Shown here: positions 17,451 to 28,116 of the stretch, in pieces
Layout of the letters: every line of letters begins with the position of its first letter
Position numbering within the stretch: position 1 is the first letter of the stretch
From: Romboutsia lituseburensis DSM 797
GTDB lineage: Bacteria > Bacillota > Clostridia > Peptostreptococcales > Peptostreptococcaceae
Assembly (NCBI RefSeq): GCF_900103615.1
Contig: NZ_FNGW01000002.1
Coordinates: 496,001 to 560,000 of the forward strand
Length of the DNA: 64,000 nucleotides
Reading direction: 5' to 3'
The notes under the pieces: model-generated
Told to the model about the DNA's origin: nothing
The model's input: only the letters and a program-made list of their open reading frames with translations
Databases searched by the model: none
Translations under genes and position numbers: made by a program

Positions 17451-19832
17451 TTATTCACCTTCTAAATTTTGTAAGTCTTGTTTGCTAATTAAAACCTTTC
17501 TAGGTTTACTTCCTTCACTTTGACCAACTATTCCTCTTTCTTCCATAGAATCTATTAATCTTGCAGCCCTATTAAATCCTATTTTGAATTTTCTTTGTAG
17601 CATCGACGCTGACCCTTGTCCACTTTCAACTACAAACTCTATAGCCTCACTTAGTAATTCATCTTCATCACTAGACTTAGCTATTGTAGCCTTAGAAATA
17701 GTTTCCATTATTTCTTCTTCATATTTTACTTCTTCTTTAACTTGGCTCTTTACAAAGTCTATTACTCTTTCCGATTCTCCCTCTGAGATAAATGCACCTT
17801 GAAGTCTTACTGGTTTCGCTGCACCTAATGGGTAGAATAACATATCCCCCTTACCAAGTAATTTCTCAGCTCCACCCATATCAAGTATAGTTCTAGAATC
17901 TGTTTGAGATGAAACTGCAAATGCGATTCTTGATGGTATGTTAGCTTTTATAACCCCTGTTATAACATCAACAGATGGTCTTTGAGTTGCTACTATTAAA
18001 TGCATTCCAGCAGCTCTTGCCATTTGTGCTAATCTACAAATATAATCTTCAACATCATTTGCACTTGCCATCATTAAATCTGCAAGCTCATCTATTATTA
18101 TTACTATTTTAGGTAATTTTTCTTCTGCTTTTTCATTATAGCTTGTTATATCTTTTACTTGCGTATCTGCAAATAGTTTATATCTTCTATTCATTTCTAC
18201 GACTGCCCAATTAAGTGCACTTGCTGCTTTTTTAGGATCTGTAACTACAGGTATTAATAAATGAGGTATTCCATTGTAGTTAGCAAGTTCAACTACCTTA
18301 GGGTCTATTAATAATAATTTTACTTCATCAGGTTTCGCTTTATATAATATTGAACTTATTAATGTATTTACACAAACACTTTTCCCTGATCCTGTTGATC
18401 CTGCAATAAGCATATGTGGCATTTTTGAAATATCACTTATTACAACTTTTCCACTTATATCTTTACCAAGAGCCATTGCAAGCGGAGACTCAAATTTTTT
18501 AAACTCTTCACTTTCTAATACTTCTCTTACCGATACCATTTGAGCATTTTCATTTGGAACTTCTATTCCTATTGCACTTTTACCAGGTATCGGAGCCTCC
18601 ATCCTTATACTTTTAGCAGCTAAACTTAGTGCTATATCATCTGTTAAGTTAACTATTTTGCTAACTTTAACACCAGGACTTGGTTGTATTTCATACCTAG
18701 TTATTGTAGGTCCTACTGTAACTTGATTAACTTTAGCCTCTACTCCAAAGTCTGATAATGTCTTTTCTAATAAAGATGCATTTTTTAATACTTTTTTCTT
18801 ACCATTCTCGTCAGTCTTTTTTTCCATTTTATTCAATAGATCAGCTGTTGGCATTTTATAATTTTCATAGTTAGCCTCTGGCTTTATATCTATCATTTGA
18901 GTTTTATCTGCATCATATGTTTTAGATGTTTTTATTGGTTGTTCTTTTACATCTTCACAAGTTGTATTGTTAAAGCTTTGAAGCTCTTTTATAACTTCAA
19001 GTTCAGGCATACTCTGAGTTCCTTCTAATATTTCTAGATATTCATCTTCTGCCTTGTTAAATCCAACTATCTTTATAGTTTTATCATCTACTGAATCTTC
19101 CATATCCATAGCAGGCTCTTCTTTTTCTTTTCCTTTTTTCTTTTTCATTGACTTGAAGAAACCTTCTTTTTCAATCATAGTATCTTCATCAACTTCATCC
19201 GTCATCATATCTAAAGCAGATTTTTTCACATTAGAAACAGCATCTTTTAAACTTATGTTCCCATTTTTAACTCCCGTTGTTTTAGCTTTTATATTTAATA
19301 TTAAATCTTTAACAGATATATTAAATATAAACATACCTACTATAATAAGCGCAAATATACTTATCATCCAACCACCTGTTATACCAAACATTTTACTTAT
19401 ATAATAAGTTATAGTTGTAGATATTAGTCCAGGTCCTTCACCATTTACACCCATTTCCATTACAGGTTTTAACATTTCTCCACTTAAGGGACTATCTACT
19501 GGTAGACTTCTAGCATTTAATAATCCATAGAATATAAATATAAATAAAATTCCTACATAATAAACCTTAGTATTTTTTAATCTATATATATATTCGTTAC
19601 CTTCAAAAAATCCAAGTATACCTGTTATTATAACTATAAATGGGATAACTATAGAAAGTGCTCCAAATAAGCCTTTAAATAGTGATTGCATCATACCGCC
19701 TATGAATCCCATAGAGCTTGAATTTAAACTATATAATAAAAATATACCTATAAATATGGTTACTAAGTTATGATATTCTGCATTAAAACTAGATTTTTTA
19801 TCTTTTTTCTTACTCTTTTTCTTTTTCGCCAC
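17451..19832 (-). CDS. ftsK: FtsK/SpoIIIE-family DNA translocase
   Basis: The 793-residue protein anchors at the division septum and pumps chromosomal DNA. Four N-terminal membrane helices (about 20-180) are followed by an acidic linker, then the RecA-like motor with Walker A AGSTGSGKSV (about 477-486) and Walker B IVIIIDELADLMM. A C-terminal winged-helix gamma domain (SEAIEFVVESGQGSASMLQR) reads orientation sequences. SpoIIIE, its sporulation paralogue, cannot be excluded from this single copy. The frame begins at GTG 19841, but the second GTG at 19832 (AKKKKSKKKDKK) is well spaced from GAGGTG and is preferred. It heads a unit with mnmH, rimO and pgsA. Confidence 0.93.
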   Translation of the reverse strand: MAKKKKSKKKDKKSSFNAEYHNLVTIFIGIFLLYSLNSSSMGFIGGMMQSLFKGLFGALSIVIPFIVIITGILGFFEGNEYIYRLKNTKVYYVGILFIFIFYGLLNARSLPVDSPLSGEMLKPVMEMGVNGEGPGLISTTITYYISKMFGITGGWMISIFALIIVGMFIFNISVKDLILNIKAKTTGVKNGNISLKDAVSNVKKSALDMMTDEVDEDTMIEKEGFFKSMKKKKGKEKEEPAMDMEDSVDDKTIKIVGFNKAEDEYLEILEGTQSMPELEVIKELQSFNNTTCEDVKEQPIKTSKTYDADKTQMIDIKPEANYENYKMPTADLLNKMEKKTDENGKKKVLKNASLLEKTLSDFGVEAKVNQVTVGPTITRYEIQPSPGVKVSKIVNLTDDIALSLAAKSIRMEAPIPGKSAIGIEVPNENAQMVSVREVLESEEFKKFESPLAMALGKDISGKVVISDISKMPHMLIAGSTGSGKSVCVNTLISSILYKAKPDEVKLLLIDPKVVELANYNGIPHLLIPVVTDPKKAASALNWAVVEMNRRYKLFADTQVKDITSYNEKAEEKLPKIVIIIDELADLMMASANDVEDYICRLAQMARAAGMHLIVATQRPSVDVITGVIKANIPSRIAFAVSSQTDSRTILDMGGAEKLLGKGDMLFYPLGAAKPVRLQGAFISEGESERVIDFVKSQVKEEVKYEEEIMETISKATIAKSSDEDELLSEAIEFVVESGQGSASMLQRKFKIGFNRAARLIDSMEERGIVGQSEGSKPRKVLISKQDLQNLEGE

Positions 19833-19877
19833 CCATCTCACCTCTTACTTTTTTTATTTAGTTAACCCAATCACAGC

Positions 19878-19911
19878 AAAAAGTGTTAATGCCTTAACAC
19901 TAACACTTTTT
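19878..19911 (-). terminator. Terminator of the tepA gene
   Basis: Perfect 11-bp arms (19878-19888 and 19901-19911) with A5/T5 flanks, 47 bases past the stop codon. Confidence 0.85.
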
Positions 19912-19957
19912 ACTGTATTTTTTAATTATATCATAGAATATATTATTTAAACAAATC

Positions 19958-20752
19958 TTATTTGTTATCTTTGAAGTTCTGGCTATTTTCATCTGATTCT
20001 TTTATTAATTCTTTTAATTTAGCAATGGCATCTTTTAATCCACCAACTTCATTTATTAATCCACATTCAACGGCTTCTTTACCTATTAAAACACTACCAA
20101 CATCACTTACTAATTCATCTTTTGAGTGCATAATTTTTTCTAGTTCTCCTCTTTCAATGTCTGATGTTCTTATTATAAATTGAACAATTCTTTCTTGCAT
20201 TTTTTTAAAATACTCAAAAGTTTCATTAACACCTATAACTAAACCATTTGTTCTAATAGGATGAACTATCATTGTTGCTGTTGGAGCTATAAACGAATAA
20301 TCTCCAGCTGTTGCAAGAGGTACACCTATACTATGACTTCCACCTAATACAAGTGTAACTACTTTTTTAGATGTGCTATTTATTAATTCTGCCATAGCAA
20401 GGCCTGCTTCTACATCTCCACCCACTGTATTTAATACTATTAGCACTCCTTTTATTTCTGGATTTTCTTCTATTGAATAAAGCATTGGTATTATATGTTC
20501 ATATTTAGTAGCCTTTTTTTGAGGATTTCCAATAAAGTGTCCCTCTATTTCACCAATAATAGTTATACATTGTATTTCTTTAGATGATTTCTGAGGCATT
20601 TCTGGAACTCCCATTTGCTTTACATCTTGAATTTCTGGAGTTTCATTTTTAGGTGATTCATCACTTTCACTTTTTATTAAAGTTTGTTTCTTTTCTTTGC
20701 CTTCAAATTCTATGTGATTATTATAATTAATATCGTTATCGTAATATCTCAT
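19958..20752 (-). CDS. tepA: ClpP-class serine protease, TepA/YmfB type
   Basis: The C-terminal 180 residues have the ClpP/crotonase fold. VGGDVEAGLAMAEL provides the oxyanion-hole region, GGSHSIGVPLATAGD holds the likely nucleophile serine, and ATMIVHPI the histidine. The N-terminal 60 residues are charged, low-complexity and poorly conserved. B. subtilis TepA, in the same position between dapG and spoIIIE, was described as a translocation-enhancing protein; the Clostridium substrate is unknown. Starting at ATG 20752 gives 264 residues with AGAGGAGT well placed; an upstream in-frame TTG overlaps that signal. Confidence 0.87.
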   Translation of the reverse strand: MRYYDNDINYNNHIEFEGKEKKQTLIKSESDESPKNETPEIQDVKQMGVPEMPQKSSKEIQCITIIGEIEGHFIGNPQKKATKYEHIIPMLYSIEENPEIKGVLIVLNTVGGDVEAGLAMAELINSTSKKVVTLVLGGSHSIGVPLATAGDYSFIAPTATMIVHPIRTNGLVIGVNETFEYFKKMQERIVQFIIRTSDIERGELEKIMHSKDELVSDVGSVLIGKEAVECGLINEVGGLKDAIAKLKELIKESDENSQNFKDNK

Positions 20753-20912
20753 ATGTAATACTCCTCTCAAAATTTACTTTCAATTTATTTTTACCAAATC
20801 AGCTTAAAAAATTCATTTATCCAAAATTTAGGTAAAATAATTTAATTTTATTAATTATTAACATTGAAAGCATAAAAGTATTACTGATATTATAGTTATT
20901 TGGAATTTTTAT

Positions 20913-22127
20913 TTATTTTAGATAAAATTCATTATGAATTGCGTGTACAGTATTTGACATGTCTTCCTTTTTAACTAAGCATGAAATTGTCATACTAGAA
21001 TCTGATGTTTGAAGTAATTGTATTTTTGATTTTGATAGCGCTCTTACTACTTTTGCCATAACACCAGGTGTTCCACTTATTTTTGCACCTATTAATGTCA
21101 CTTTAGCACAATCTTTATTTATTTTATACTCTATACTATATTTTTTTAATATTTCTTCTAGATCTTCTATAGAATCCTCTTCCACAACAAATGATTTTTC
21201 CTCTATGAAAAAATTTATCATATCTATACTTATATTTTTATTTTCTATTTGATTTAATATCTTACTAAAAGTTTCTTCATCAGATTTAACTTTTATTTGC
21301 GCTACTTTATCCTTATGTGCTACAGCAGTCATTAGGCTATTTTCCTTTTCATATTCTACAATTTCTGATATACAATCTAAACAAATTTTAGTTCCTTCAC
21401 AACTTGGATTTAATGTATTTTTTATACATAATGTTATATTTGCGCTTTTAGCCAACTGAACAGCTCTTGGGTGTATTACTTTTGCACCTTTATCAGCCAT
21501 TTGAAAAACTTCTTCATAGTCTATACATTTTAAAACTTTAGCTTCTGGTTCCACTCTTGGATCTGCTGTCATTATTCCATCCACATCAGTATATATTTCA
21601 ACAACATCACACCCTAAAGCTTTTCCTATTGCTACTGCAGATGTATCACTTCCACCTCTACCTAGAGTTGTTATTTCTCCAGATTCAGTAGCACCTTGGA
21701 ATCCAGCTATTACAACAACTTTACCTGTCTCTAATTCTTTAAATATCCTTTGAGGATTTATATCTGTTATTTTAGCATTGGAGAAATTATCAGTTGTTGT
21801 TATACCAGCTTGATTTCCTGTTAAAAATACGGAATCAATTTTTCTAGATTTAAGCATATTTACTAATATAGTTCCTGATATCATTTCTCCACAGCTCATT
21901 ATTATATCTAGTTCTCTTTTTGAAGGTTCATTATTTATTTTATCGCATAAGCTTATTAAAGTGTCTGTTGCATATGGAGCTCCTTGTCTACCCATAGCAG
22001 ATACTACTACAACCAAACCTAAACTTTCTTTTGATTCTTTATAGCTTTTAATTATCTTACAAACCTCATTCATTTTCTCATATGATTCAACTGATGTCCC
22101 ACCAAATTTTTGAACTAAGATTTCCAT
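20913..22127 (-). CDS. dapG: Aspartokinase (DapG-like)
   Basis: This 404-residue enzyme phosphorylates aspartate, the first step toward lysine, threonine, methionine and diaminopimelate. KFGGTSV at the N-terminus is the kinase signature; GRGGSDTSAVAIG and EIYTDVDGIMTADPRV complete the active site. Two C-terminal ACT domains (about 265-400) mediate feedback control. Position between ymxH and tepA matches B. subtilis dapG, the diaminopimelate-sensitive isozyme. asd and dapA, present in Bacillus, are absent here. The Shine-Dalgarno is a run of six G. There is no lysine riboswitch because ymxH lies only nine bases upstream. Confidence 0.94.
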   Translation of the reverse strand: MEILVQKFGGTSVESYEKMNEVCKIIKSYKESKESLGLVVVVSAMGRQGAPYATDTLISLCDKINNEPSKRELDIIMSCGEMISGTILVNMLKSRKIDSVFLTGNQAGITTTDNFSNAKITDINPQRIFKELETGKVVVIAGFQGATESGEITTLGRGGSDTSAVAIGKALGCDVVEIYTDVDGIMTADPRVEPEAKVLKCIDYEEVFQMADKGAKVIHPRAVQLAKSANITLCIKNTLNPSCEGTKICLDCISEIVEYEKENSLMTAVAHKDKVAQIKVKSDEETFSKILNQIENKNISIDMINFFIEEKSFVVEEDSIEDLEEILKKYSIEYKINKDCAKVTLIGAKISGTPGVMAKVVRALSKSKIQLLQTSDSSMTISCLVKKEDMSNTVHAIHNEFYLK

Positions 22128-22136
22128 ACTACCCCC

Positions 22137-22382
22137 CTAATAAATTCCGTCATATTCAATTATTATCATGTCATTACCTATCTTTCTTACATTTCTCCAT
22201 GGTACCTCTAAAACAGACTTATCTTTTCTTAATCCAAAGAATCCTCTTTCTTTAGGTATTAATAACGCTAGTATATCTCCTGTAGTTTCATCTAATATAA
22301 GGTCACATTCTCCAATTACCCCTAATCTTTCTCCTGTAACTAGGTTAACTATTTCTTTACCTGCGATTTCAGATAAATTCAT
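22137..22382 (-). CDS. ymxH: YlmC/YmxH-family PRC-barrel protein
   Basis: The 81-residue protein is a single PRC-barrel domain: MNLSEIAGKEIVNL, GERLGVIGECDLILDE and the C-terminal VPWRNVRKIGNDMIIIEY are typical. The family is called sporulation-associated and is found in nearly all endospore formers, but its molecular role is unknown. GGGGGGA precedes the ATG. It sits between the M16 peptidase and dapG, as in Bacillus. Confidence 0.9.
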   Translation of the reverse strand: MNLSEIAGKEIVNLVTGERLGVIGECDLILDETTGDILALLIPKERGFFGLRKDKSVLEVPWRNVRKIGNDMIIIEYDGIY

Positions 22383-22407
22383 TTTTATCCCCCCAATAGT
22401 TTCTCTA

Positions 22408-23649
22408 TTATAATTTTATACTTTCTACATCTTTTCCTACTATGCAAACCCCTAGTTTGTCTATATTAAATATCTTATCAATAACTACTTTTATTGTTTC
22501 TTCATCTACCTCATCTATAAGCTTTAATATTTCATTAGTGTCTTTTACCTTTTTACTTAAAAGCATAGATTTTCCAATAGACATCATCCTGCTACTAGTA
22601 CTTTCTAGACCTAATATATAACTACCTTTTAATTGCTCTTTTGTTTCTTGTATTTCTTTTTCAGTAAGATAGTTTTCTCTTATGTCTTTAATTTCCTCTA
22701 TAACTAAATTATATACATCCTCTAGATTTTCGTTACTCATACTAGCAAATATACCTAGTTCTCCACACTTTCTATACAAACTTTGAGATGAATATATCGA
22801 GTATACTAAACTTTCTTCTTCTCTTATTTTTTGAAACAACCTAGAACTTACACTTCCTCCAAAAACAGTATTTATTATGGCTAATGCATAAACTTCCTTA
22901 GTGTTTTCTACAGGAATAGCTTCTAAGCTCATAGCAAGATTAACTTGTTCTGTATCTTTATTCTTAGTTATAAAACAGTTTTTAAACTCAGCTTGATTTA
23001 CCTGTACATTTACTTCTTTGCCTTCCCATAAACTAAATTTATCTTCTATTTTTTTTACCATTTCTTCGAATTTGAAATTCCCTGATATAGCTATAACTGA
23101 ATTATTTGGTATATAATATTTTCCAAAATACTCTAATATCTCTTTTTGATTTATATCATATAATGATTTTTTAGTACCTATTATATTCATTCCCAGACCG
23201 TCACCGGCATATATATTCTCAGTCAATAAATCATACGCTAAATCTTCTGGTGAATCTTCATACATTTTTAATTCTTCTAATATTACTAGTCTTTCTTTAT
23301 CTATATCGTCTTTATCAAATAACGGATTTAAAATCATATCGCTTAATACATCTATTCCTATATCAATATGAGAATCCAATAATTTAACATAATAGCATGT
23401 GCACTCCTTGCTTGTGAATGCATTTATTTGTCCACCTAAATTATCTATCTCACTAGCTATTTGTTTAGATGTTCTATTTTTAGTTCCTTTAAATAACATA
23501 TGCTCTATAAAATGAGATACCCCACTCACCTTTTCTTCTTCTATTCTTGAACCAGCATTTACCCATACACCTAGTGATATAGATTTTAAATACGGTATTT
23601 CTTCCCCTATTATTGTAAGTCCATTTTTTAATACATGCGTTTTATACAT
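22408..23649 (-). CDS. mlpA: M16-family zinc peptidase (YmxG/MlpA type)
   Basis: The 413-residue protein is a pitrilysin-type peptidase with the inverted zinc motif HFIEHMLFKGT (H46, E49, H50) and a downstream glutamate in the ENIYAGDGLG region. A second, catalytically inactive half follows, with the R/Y segment SSRLFQKIREEESLVYSIYS. It is expected to degrade peptides in the cytoplasm or near the membrane; no signal peptide is present. Starting at ATG 23649 (MYKTHVLKNG) places GGAGGA eight bases upstream; the in-frame ATG at 23661 overlaps that site. The gene lies next to ymxH and downstream of a deacetylase-like gene, as in Bacillus. Confidence 0.92.
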   Translation of the reverse strand: MYKTHVLKNGLTIIGEEIPYLKSISLGVWVNAGSRIEEEKVSGVSHFIEHMLFKGTKNRTSKQIASEIDNLGGQINAFTSKECTCYYVKLLDSHIDIGIDVLSDMILNPLFDKDDIDKERLVILEELKMYEDSPEDLAYDLLTENIYAGDGLGMNIIGTKKSLYDINQKEILEYFGKYYIPNNSVIAISGNFKFEEMVKKIEDKFSLWEGKEVNVQVNQAEFKNCFITKNKDTEQVNLAMSLEAIPVENTKEVYALAIINTVFGGSVSSRLFQKIREEESLVYSIYSSQSLYRKCGELGIFASMSNENLEDVYNLVIEEIKDIRENYLTEKEIQETKEQLKGSYILGLESTSSRMMSIGKSMLLSKKVKDTNEILKLIDEVDEETIKVVIDKIFNIDKLGVCIVGKDVESIKL

Positions 23650-23845
23650 AACATCCTCCATATTTTTGTCTTTATTTAATATATGCTCTATTTACATCTA
23701 TTTTCAATCTATATAATTTAGTATTTTTTTAGTAAATTATATTTAATTTGTATCATAGTCCACAATTTAATTCTGTAAATATATCACCTACATGTATTAA
23801 ATTATAAGTTACACACTTTATTTATTCAACTACTACTATTTCAAT

Positions 23846-24586
23846 TTAAAATATATCACTTAACTTACCTGGTTTTAGTCCTTTATCTCTTACTATTTGA
23901 ATAATATCATCGATGCATTCTGTAGTTGCCTTTGTAGGATGCATAAGTACTATACTATTATCTTGAATATCTTTTTTCTTAACTCTATCTACAATAACGT
24001 CTGGCTCTTCTCTATATTTCCAATCTATAGTGTCTACATCCCATTTTATACAAGTATATCCTAATTCTTTAGCAGCCTTCATAGTACCTTCACCAAAAGA
24101 ACCCGATGGTGCTTGGAAAAATTTTGTTTCTTCTTTTATAACATCTTCTATTATTTTTTTTGATGTCTTTATTTGTTCTAAATTTTCTTCGTACGATAAT
24201 TTTGCATAATCTAAATGTCTATGTCCATGATTTCCAATTTCATGACCTTGTCCCTTAATTTTAAGGAGTAAATCTTGATTTTTTTCTGCCCATCTTCCTG
24301 TAACATTAAAAGTTATTTTAACATCTTCTTTTTGTAAAACTTCTAATATTTTTTCTACATATTCACTTTCCCATCCAAGGTCTACGTTGCAAGTTAGTGC
24401 AACGTATCCACTTTCTACCTTTGTTCCTTGGTAATATGGAGACTCAGTAGAATCAAATCTGTTAAATGTCGTAGTGCTGTTACCTTTTTTAATCATAAAT
24501 ACAATTCCTAATATTACAAGCAATATTATTGCTAGTGATATAATGATTTTTTTAAGTTTTTTTTTGTTAACTACCATCATTATCAT
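23846..24586 (-). CDS. Membrane-anchored NodB-type polysaccharide deacetylase-like protein
   Basis: The 246-residue protein has an N-terminal anchor (about 12-31) and an extracellular NodB domain. Several catalytic residues differ from active enzymes: the TFDDG block reads NVDLGWE, leaving D69 but replacing the metal-binding aspartate by L70; the motif-3 arginine is missing (FQAPSG); the LLHD motif is VLMHP. The two metal histidines in GNHGHRHLD remain. It corresponds in position to B. subtilis ylxY, next to pnp and mlpA. Deacetylase activity is uncertain; it may be a binding or altered-metal form. AGGAGG is perfectly placed before the first of four near-adjacent ATGs. Confidence 0.85.
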   Translation of the reverse strand: MIMMVVNKKKLKKIIISLAIILLVILGIVFMIKKGNSTTTFNRFDSTESPYYQGTKVESGYVALTCNVDLGWESEYVEKILEVLQKEDVKITFNVTGRWAEKNQDLLLKIKGQGHEIGNHGHRHLDYAKLSYEENLEQIKTSKKIIEDVIKEETKFFQAPSGSFGEGTMKAAKELGYTCIKWDVDTIDWKYREEPDVIVDRVKKKDIQDNSIVLMHPTKATTECIDDIIQIVRDKGLKPGKLSDIF

Positions 24587-24739
24587 TATGAATTCCTCCT
24601 AAAACTATTTATACATTTATGTAACCTGTACAATTTCATTCTCTATATATACTATTAGCTTGTGTATGTATTTATGACATTTAAAAACTTAGATAACCTT
24701 AAAACATTATATATTTAACACTTAATATAAATTTTCGCT

Positions 24740-24778
24740 AAATAAAAAAGAAGCCCGTAATAGACTTCTTTTTTATTT
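24740..24778 (-). terminator. Intrinsic terminator of pnp
   Basis: Fourteen-base perfect arms (24740-24753 and 24765-24778) lie just past the pnp stop codon, with A/T flanks on both sides. Confidence 0.87.
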
Positions 24779-24787
24779 AACTTCTTA

Positions 24788-26902
24788 TTATTTTTCTTCT
24801 TTTTTTTCTGCTTTTTCTGGCTTTGGTAAAAGAACTTTTCTAGATAAATTTACTCTTCCTTTTTCATCTATTTCTGTTACCTTAACTTCAACTTCATCCC
24901 CTATGTTTAAAACATCTTCAACCTTAGCTACTCTTTCGTGAGCTATATGAGATATATGAAGTAATCCTTCTTTTCCTGGAAGTACTTCAACGAAGGCTCC
25001 GAAGTTCATTATTCTAGTTACTTTACCAGTATAAGTATGTCCAACTTCAGCTTCTGCAACTATATCATTTATCATTTTTTGAGCAAGTTTTATCATATCT
25101 GGATCAACTCCACCTATGAATACTTCTCCTGTTTGTTCTATATCTATTTTAACGCCTGTTTCATCTATTATCTTAGTTATAACTTTTCCACCAGGTCCTA
25201 TTACATCTCTTATCTTATCTGGATTGATGTTCATAGTTATTATCTTAGGTGCATATCTAGATAATTCTGGATTTGGTTTAGCTATTGTTTTTCTCATTTC
25301 ATTAAGTATGTGTATTCTACCCGCTTTAGCTTGAGTTAAAGCATTTCTTAGAACTTCTTCATCTATACCAGCTATTTTAATATCCATTTGTATAGCAGTT
25401 ATACCATTTTCTGTTCCTGCAACTTTAAAGTCCATATCTCCTAAATGGTCTTCCATCCCTTGTATATCTGAAAGTACTGCTACCTTATCATCATGCTTTA
25501 TAAGACCCATTGCTATACCTGCAACCATATCTTTTATAGGTACACCCGCATCTAATAAAGATAATGTTGATCCACATACACTACCTTGAGATGTAGAACC
25601 ATTTGAACTTAGTACTTCAGAAACTACTCTTATTGCATAAGGGAATTCATCTTTTGATGGAAGTACTGGTATTAAAGCTCTTTCAGCAAGTGCTCCATGT
25701 CCTATTTCTCTTCTTCCTGGCCCTCTTGATGGTCTAGCTTCACCAACACTGTATGCTGGGAAATTGTAGTTATGCATATATCTTTTAGTTTCTTCTTCGT
25801 CTAATCCGTCTAATATTTGAGCTTCACCTAATGCACCAAGAGTTGTTATTGACATAACTTGAGTTTGACCTCTTGTAAATAATCCCGAACCATGAGTTCT
25901 AGGTATAAATCCATGATCACACCATATTGGTCTTATCTCTTCTAAACCTCTGTTATCCGGTCTTACATTTTCATGAACTATAAGTTTTCTAACTTCCTCT
26001 TTAATTATTGCATGTAAAGTTTCTTCTACATCCATACCGAACTCTTCTAATATATCTTCAAAATGAGTAAAAGTAGCTTCTTTTACTGCATCCATTTTTT
26101 CCATTCTTTCAAGTTTTTCTACTGTTTTTACGGCTTCTTTCATATCTGCAGTAGCAAACTCACGAACTGCTTTTTCTACTTCTTCATCAATTTTATGTAG
26201 TTCGAATTCCATTTTTTCTTTTCCAACTGCAGCTACTATTTCTTCTATGAAAGCCACTACTTTTTTGATTTGCTCATGTGCAAATAGTATAGCTTCAAGC
26301 ATTAAGTTATCTGGTATTTCTTCTCCACCAGCTTCAACCATCATTATTGCATCTTTAGTTCCTGATACTACAAGATGCATAGTACTTTTTTCTCTTTCTT
26401 CTGCTGTAGGGTTTACTACAAAAGCTCCGTCCACTAAACCTATTAAAACAGATCCAGTTGGCCCATTAAATGGTATTTCAGATATTGATAAAGCTATTGA
26501 TGAACCTATCATAGCTACTATATCAGGAGTACAATCTTGATCTACTGATAAAACTGTAGCTACTACTTGTACATCATTTCTAAACCCTTTTGGGAATAGA
26601 GGTCTTATTGGTCTATCTATAAGTCTAGAAGTAAGAACTGCCTTTTCAGAAGGCTTCCCTTCTCTTTTTAAGAAACCACCTGGAATCTTACCAACTGAAT
26701 ATAATTTTTCTTCATAATCAACACTTAGAGGGAAGAAATCTATTCCATCTCTTGGCTTTGCTGATTTAGATGTATTTACCATTACCATAGTATCACCATA
26801 TCTAAGTATAGCACTACCACTAGCAAGTTCTGCTATTTTTCCTATTTCAACAGAAAGTTCTCTTCCTGCTAAATCCATTTTAAATATTTTATGTTCAAAC
26901 AT
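24788..26902 (-). CDS. pnp: Polynucleotide phosphorylase
   Basis: The 704-residue protein degrades RNA 3' to 5' by phosphorolysis as a homotrimer. Two RNase PH domains (first about 1-215, second about 320-540) flank an alpha-helical linker. They are followed by a KH domain ([16 protein letters not shown]) and an S1 domain ([18 protein letters not shown]), with a lysine/glutamate-rich tail. [20 protein letters not shown] and [20 protein letters not shown] are diagnostic. AGAGGAGG precedes the ATG. As in Bacillus, it lies beyond rpsO and ahead of the ylxY-like gene, but here degV, an ECF gene and an aminotransferase are inserted between rpsO and pnp. Confidence 0.98.
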   Translation of the reverse strand: MFEHKIFKMDLAGRELSVEIGKIAELASGSAILRYGDTMVMVNTSKSAKPRDGIDFFPLSVDYEEKLYSVGKIPGGFLKREGKPSEKAVLTSRLIDRPIRPLFPKGFRNDVQVVATVLSVDQDCTPDIVAMIGSSIALSISEIPFNGPTGSVLIGLVDGAFVVNPTAEEREKSTMHLVVSGTKDAIMMVEAGGEEIPDNLMLEAILFAHEQIKKVVAFIEEIVAAVGKEKMEFELHKIDEEVEKAVREFATADMKEAVKTVEKLERMEKMDAVKEATFTHFEDILEEFGMDVEETLHAIIKEEVRKLIVHENVRPDNRGLEEIRPIWCDHGFIPRTHGSGLFTRGQTQVMSITTLGALGEAQILDGLDEEETKRYMHNYNFPAYSVGEARPSRGPGRREIGHGALAERALIPVLPSKDEFPYAIRVVSEVLSSNGSTSQGSVCGSTLSLLDAGVPIKDMVAGIAMGLIKHDDKVAVLSDIQGMEDHLGDMDFKVAGTENGITAIQMDIKIAGIDEEVLRNALTQAKAGRIHILNEMRKTIAKPNPELSRYAPKIITMNINPDKIRDVIGPGGKVITKIIDETGVKIDIEQTGEVFIGGVDPDMIKLAQKMINDIVAEAEVGHTYTGKVTRIMNFGAFVEVLPGKEGLLHISHIAHERVAKVEDVLNIGDEVEVKVTEIDEKGRVNLSRKVLLPKPEKAEKKEEK

Positions 26903-27088
26903 TAATGCTTGCCTCCTCTTTTTAAAACCGCTTTTATCATCCTATGTACTATATTATCAAAAATAGTATAAATTAACAACATAAAAGTAATACACTGGCT
27001 TTGATTGATTATTTTTAACATACTATAGGATAATAATACTTCTTGTATTTAATTTATTATTTACTTATTACATCAAAATTAATCATAT

Positions 27089-27922
27089 CTAGTTTGAACA
27101 ACTTATCGCTAAAATTTCTGGACCTGTATGAGAACAAATACAAGCTCCTCCTCTTGTCATATATATAGATTTTGCTTTTATATTTTCCTCTACTTCTTTC
27201 TTTAATTCATTAAAATCTTTTTCATTTGATCCGTATCCAATTATTATATTTTTATCTTCTAATGTTTCATATTTCTCTTTTATTAAATCTATTATAGTAT
27301 GAACAGCATGTTTTTTACCTCTTACTTTATCTAATAAAGATATGTTTCCATCCTTAACACCAAATATTGGTTTTAAATTTAGCATATTACCTATAGTAGC
27401 TGTTGTCACTGATACTCTACCACTTCTTTTTAAATACTCTAATGTATTAACCACAAAGAATAAATTTACACTTTCTCTTATATTTTCTAACTCTTTTATC
27501 ATTCCTTTACTATCTATTCCCGTATCTAATAATTCACATGCTTTAATTATGTACTGAGCACTTCCTAATGATAAAGTTAATGTATCAAATACTTCTATCT
27601 TTCCTTCTGTATCATTTTTAGCCATAACCGCACTTTGATATGTACCTGATGATTTTGATGATCCTGTTATACAAACTATTTCATAATCTTTTGCATATTT
27701 ATCGAAGGCTTCTTTAAATTCCATGTATGTTGCTTGTGATGTTTTTGGTACATCCTTTCCTTCTTTCATCATTTTGTAAAATTCTTCATTACTTATATTG
27801 ACACCATCTTTATATTCATTTTCATTTATTATTATAGTTAATGGTATAATTTCTATATTATGCTTCTTTACTAATTCCTCGGGTACATCACATAGACTGT
27901 CACAAATTAATTTTATCTTCAT
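27089..27922 (-). CDS. DegV-family fatty-acid-binding protein
   Basis: The 277-residue protein has the DegV two-domain fold. Diagnostic segments are ICDSLCDVPEEL at the start, the lipid-binding loop KTSQATYMEF, GSSKSSGTYQSA, and FFVVNTLEYLKRSGRVS. In Firmicutes these proteins (FakB) present fatty acids to the kinase FakA for phosphorylation and entry into phospholipid synthesis. No fakA is in this window. Start supported by AGGAGGAATATGTA before ATG. A promoter whose spacer is a perfect palindrome lies about 190 bases upstream. Confidence 0.9.
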   Translation of the reverse strand: MKIKLICDSLCDVPEELVKKHNIEIIPLTIIINENEYKDGVNISNEEFYKMMKEGKDVPKTSQATYMEFKEAFDKYAKDYEIVCITGSSKSSGTYQSAVMAKNDTEGKIEVFDTLTLSLGSAQYIIKACELLDTGIDSKGMIKELENIRESVNLFFVVNTLEYLKRSGRVSVTTATIGNMLNLKPIFGVKDGNISLLDKVRGKKHAVHTIIDLIKEKYETLEDKNIIIGYGSNEKDFNELKKEVEENIKAKSIYMTRGGACICSHTGPEILAISCSN

Positions 27923-28116
27923 TACATATTCCTCCTCATATTTTGCTTTATTTATTTCTGATTTTCCACCCTTTTTATTTCTCTACATATACCAAAATCA
28001 CCTTTTATATTTTGAATTATTATCTTAATCGCTAAAATATAATCACAGCTTATATCCATCTTATATCATTTTCATAGAAACAGTACTATTCATAGATTTA
28101 AATTTCTATAAAGTAT

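Noticed and set aside
24788-26902. Frameshift in pnp suggested by the lysine/glutamate-rich C-terminus
   Set aside because: Charged tails are normal in PNPase and the KH and S1 domains are complete.
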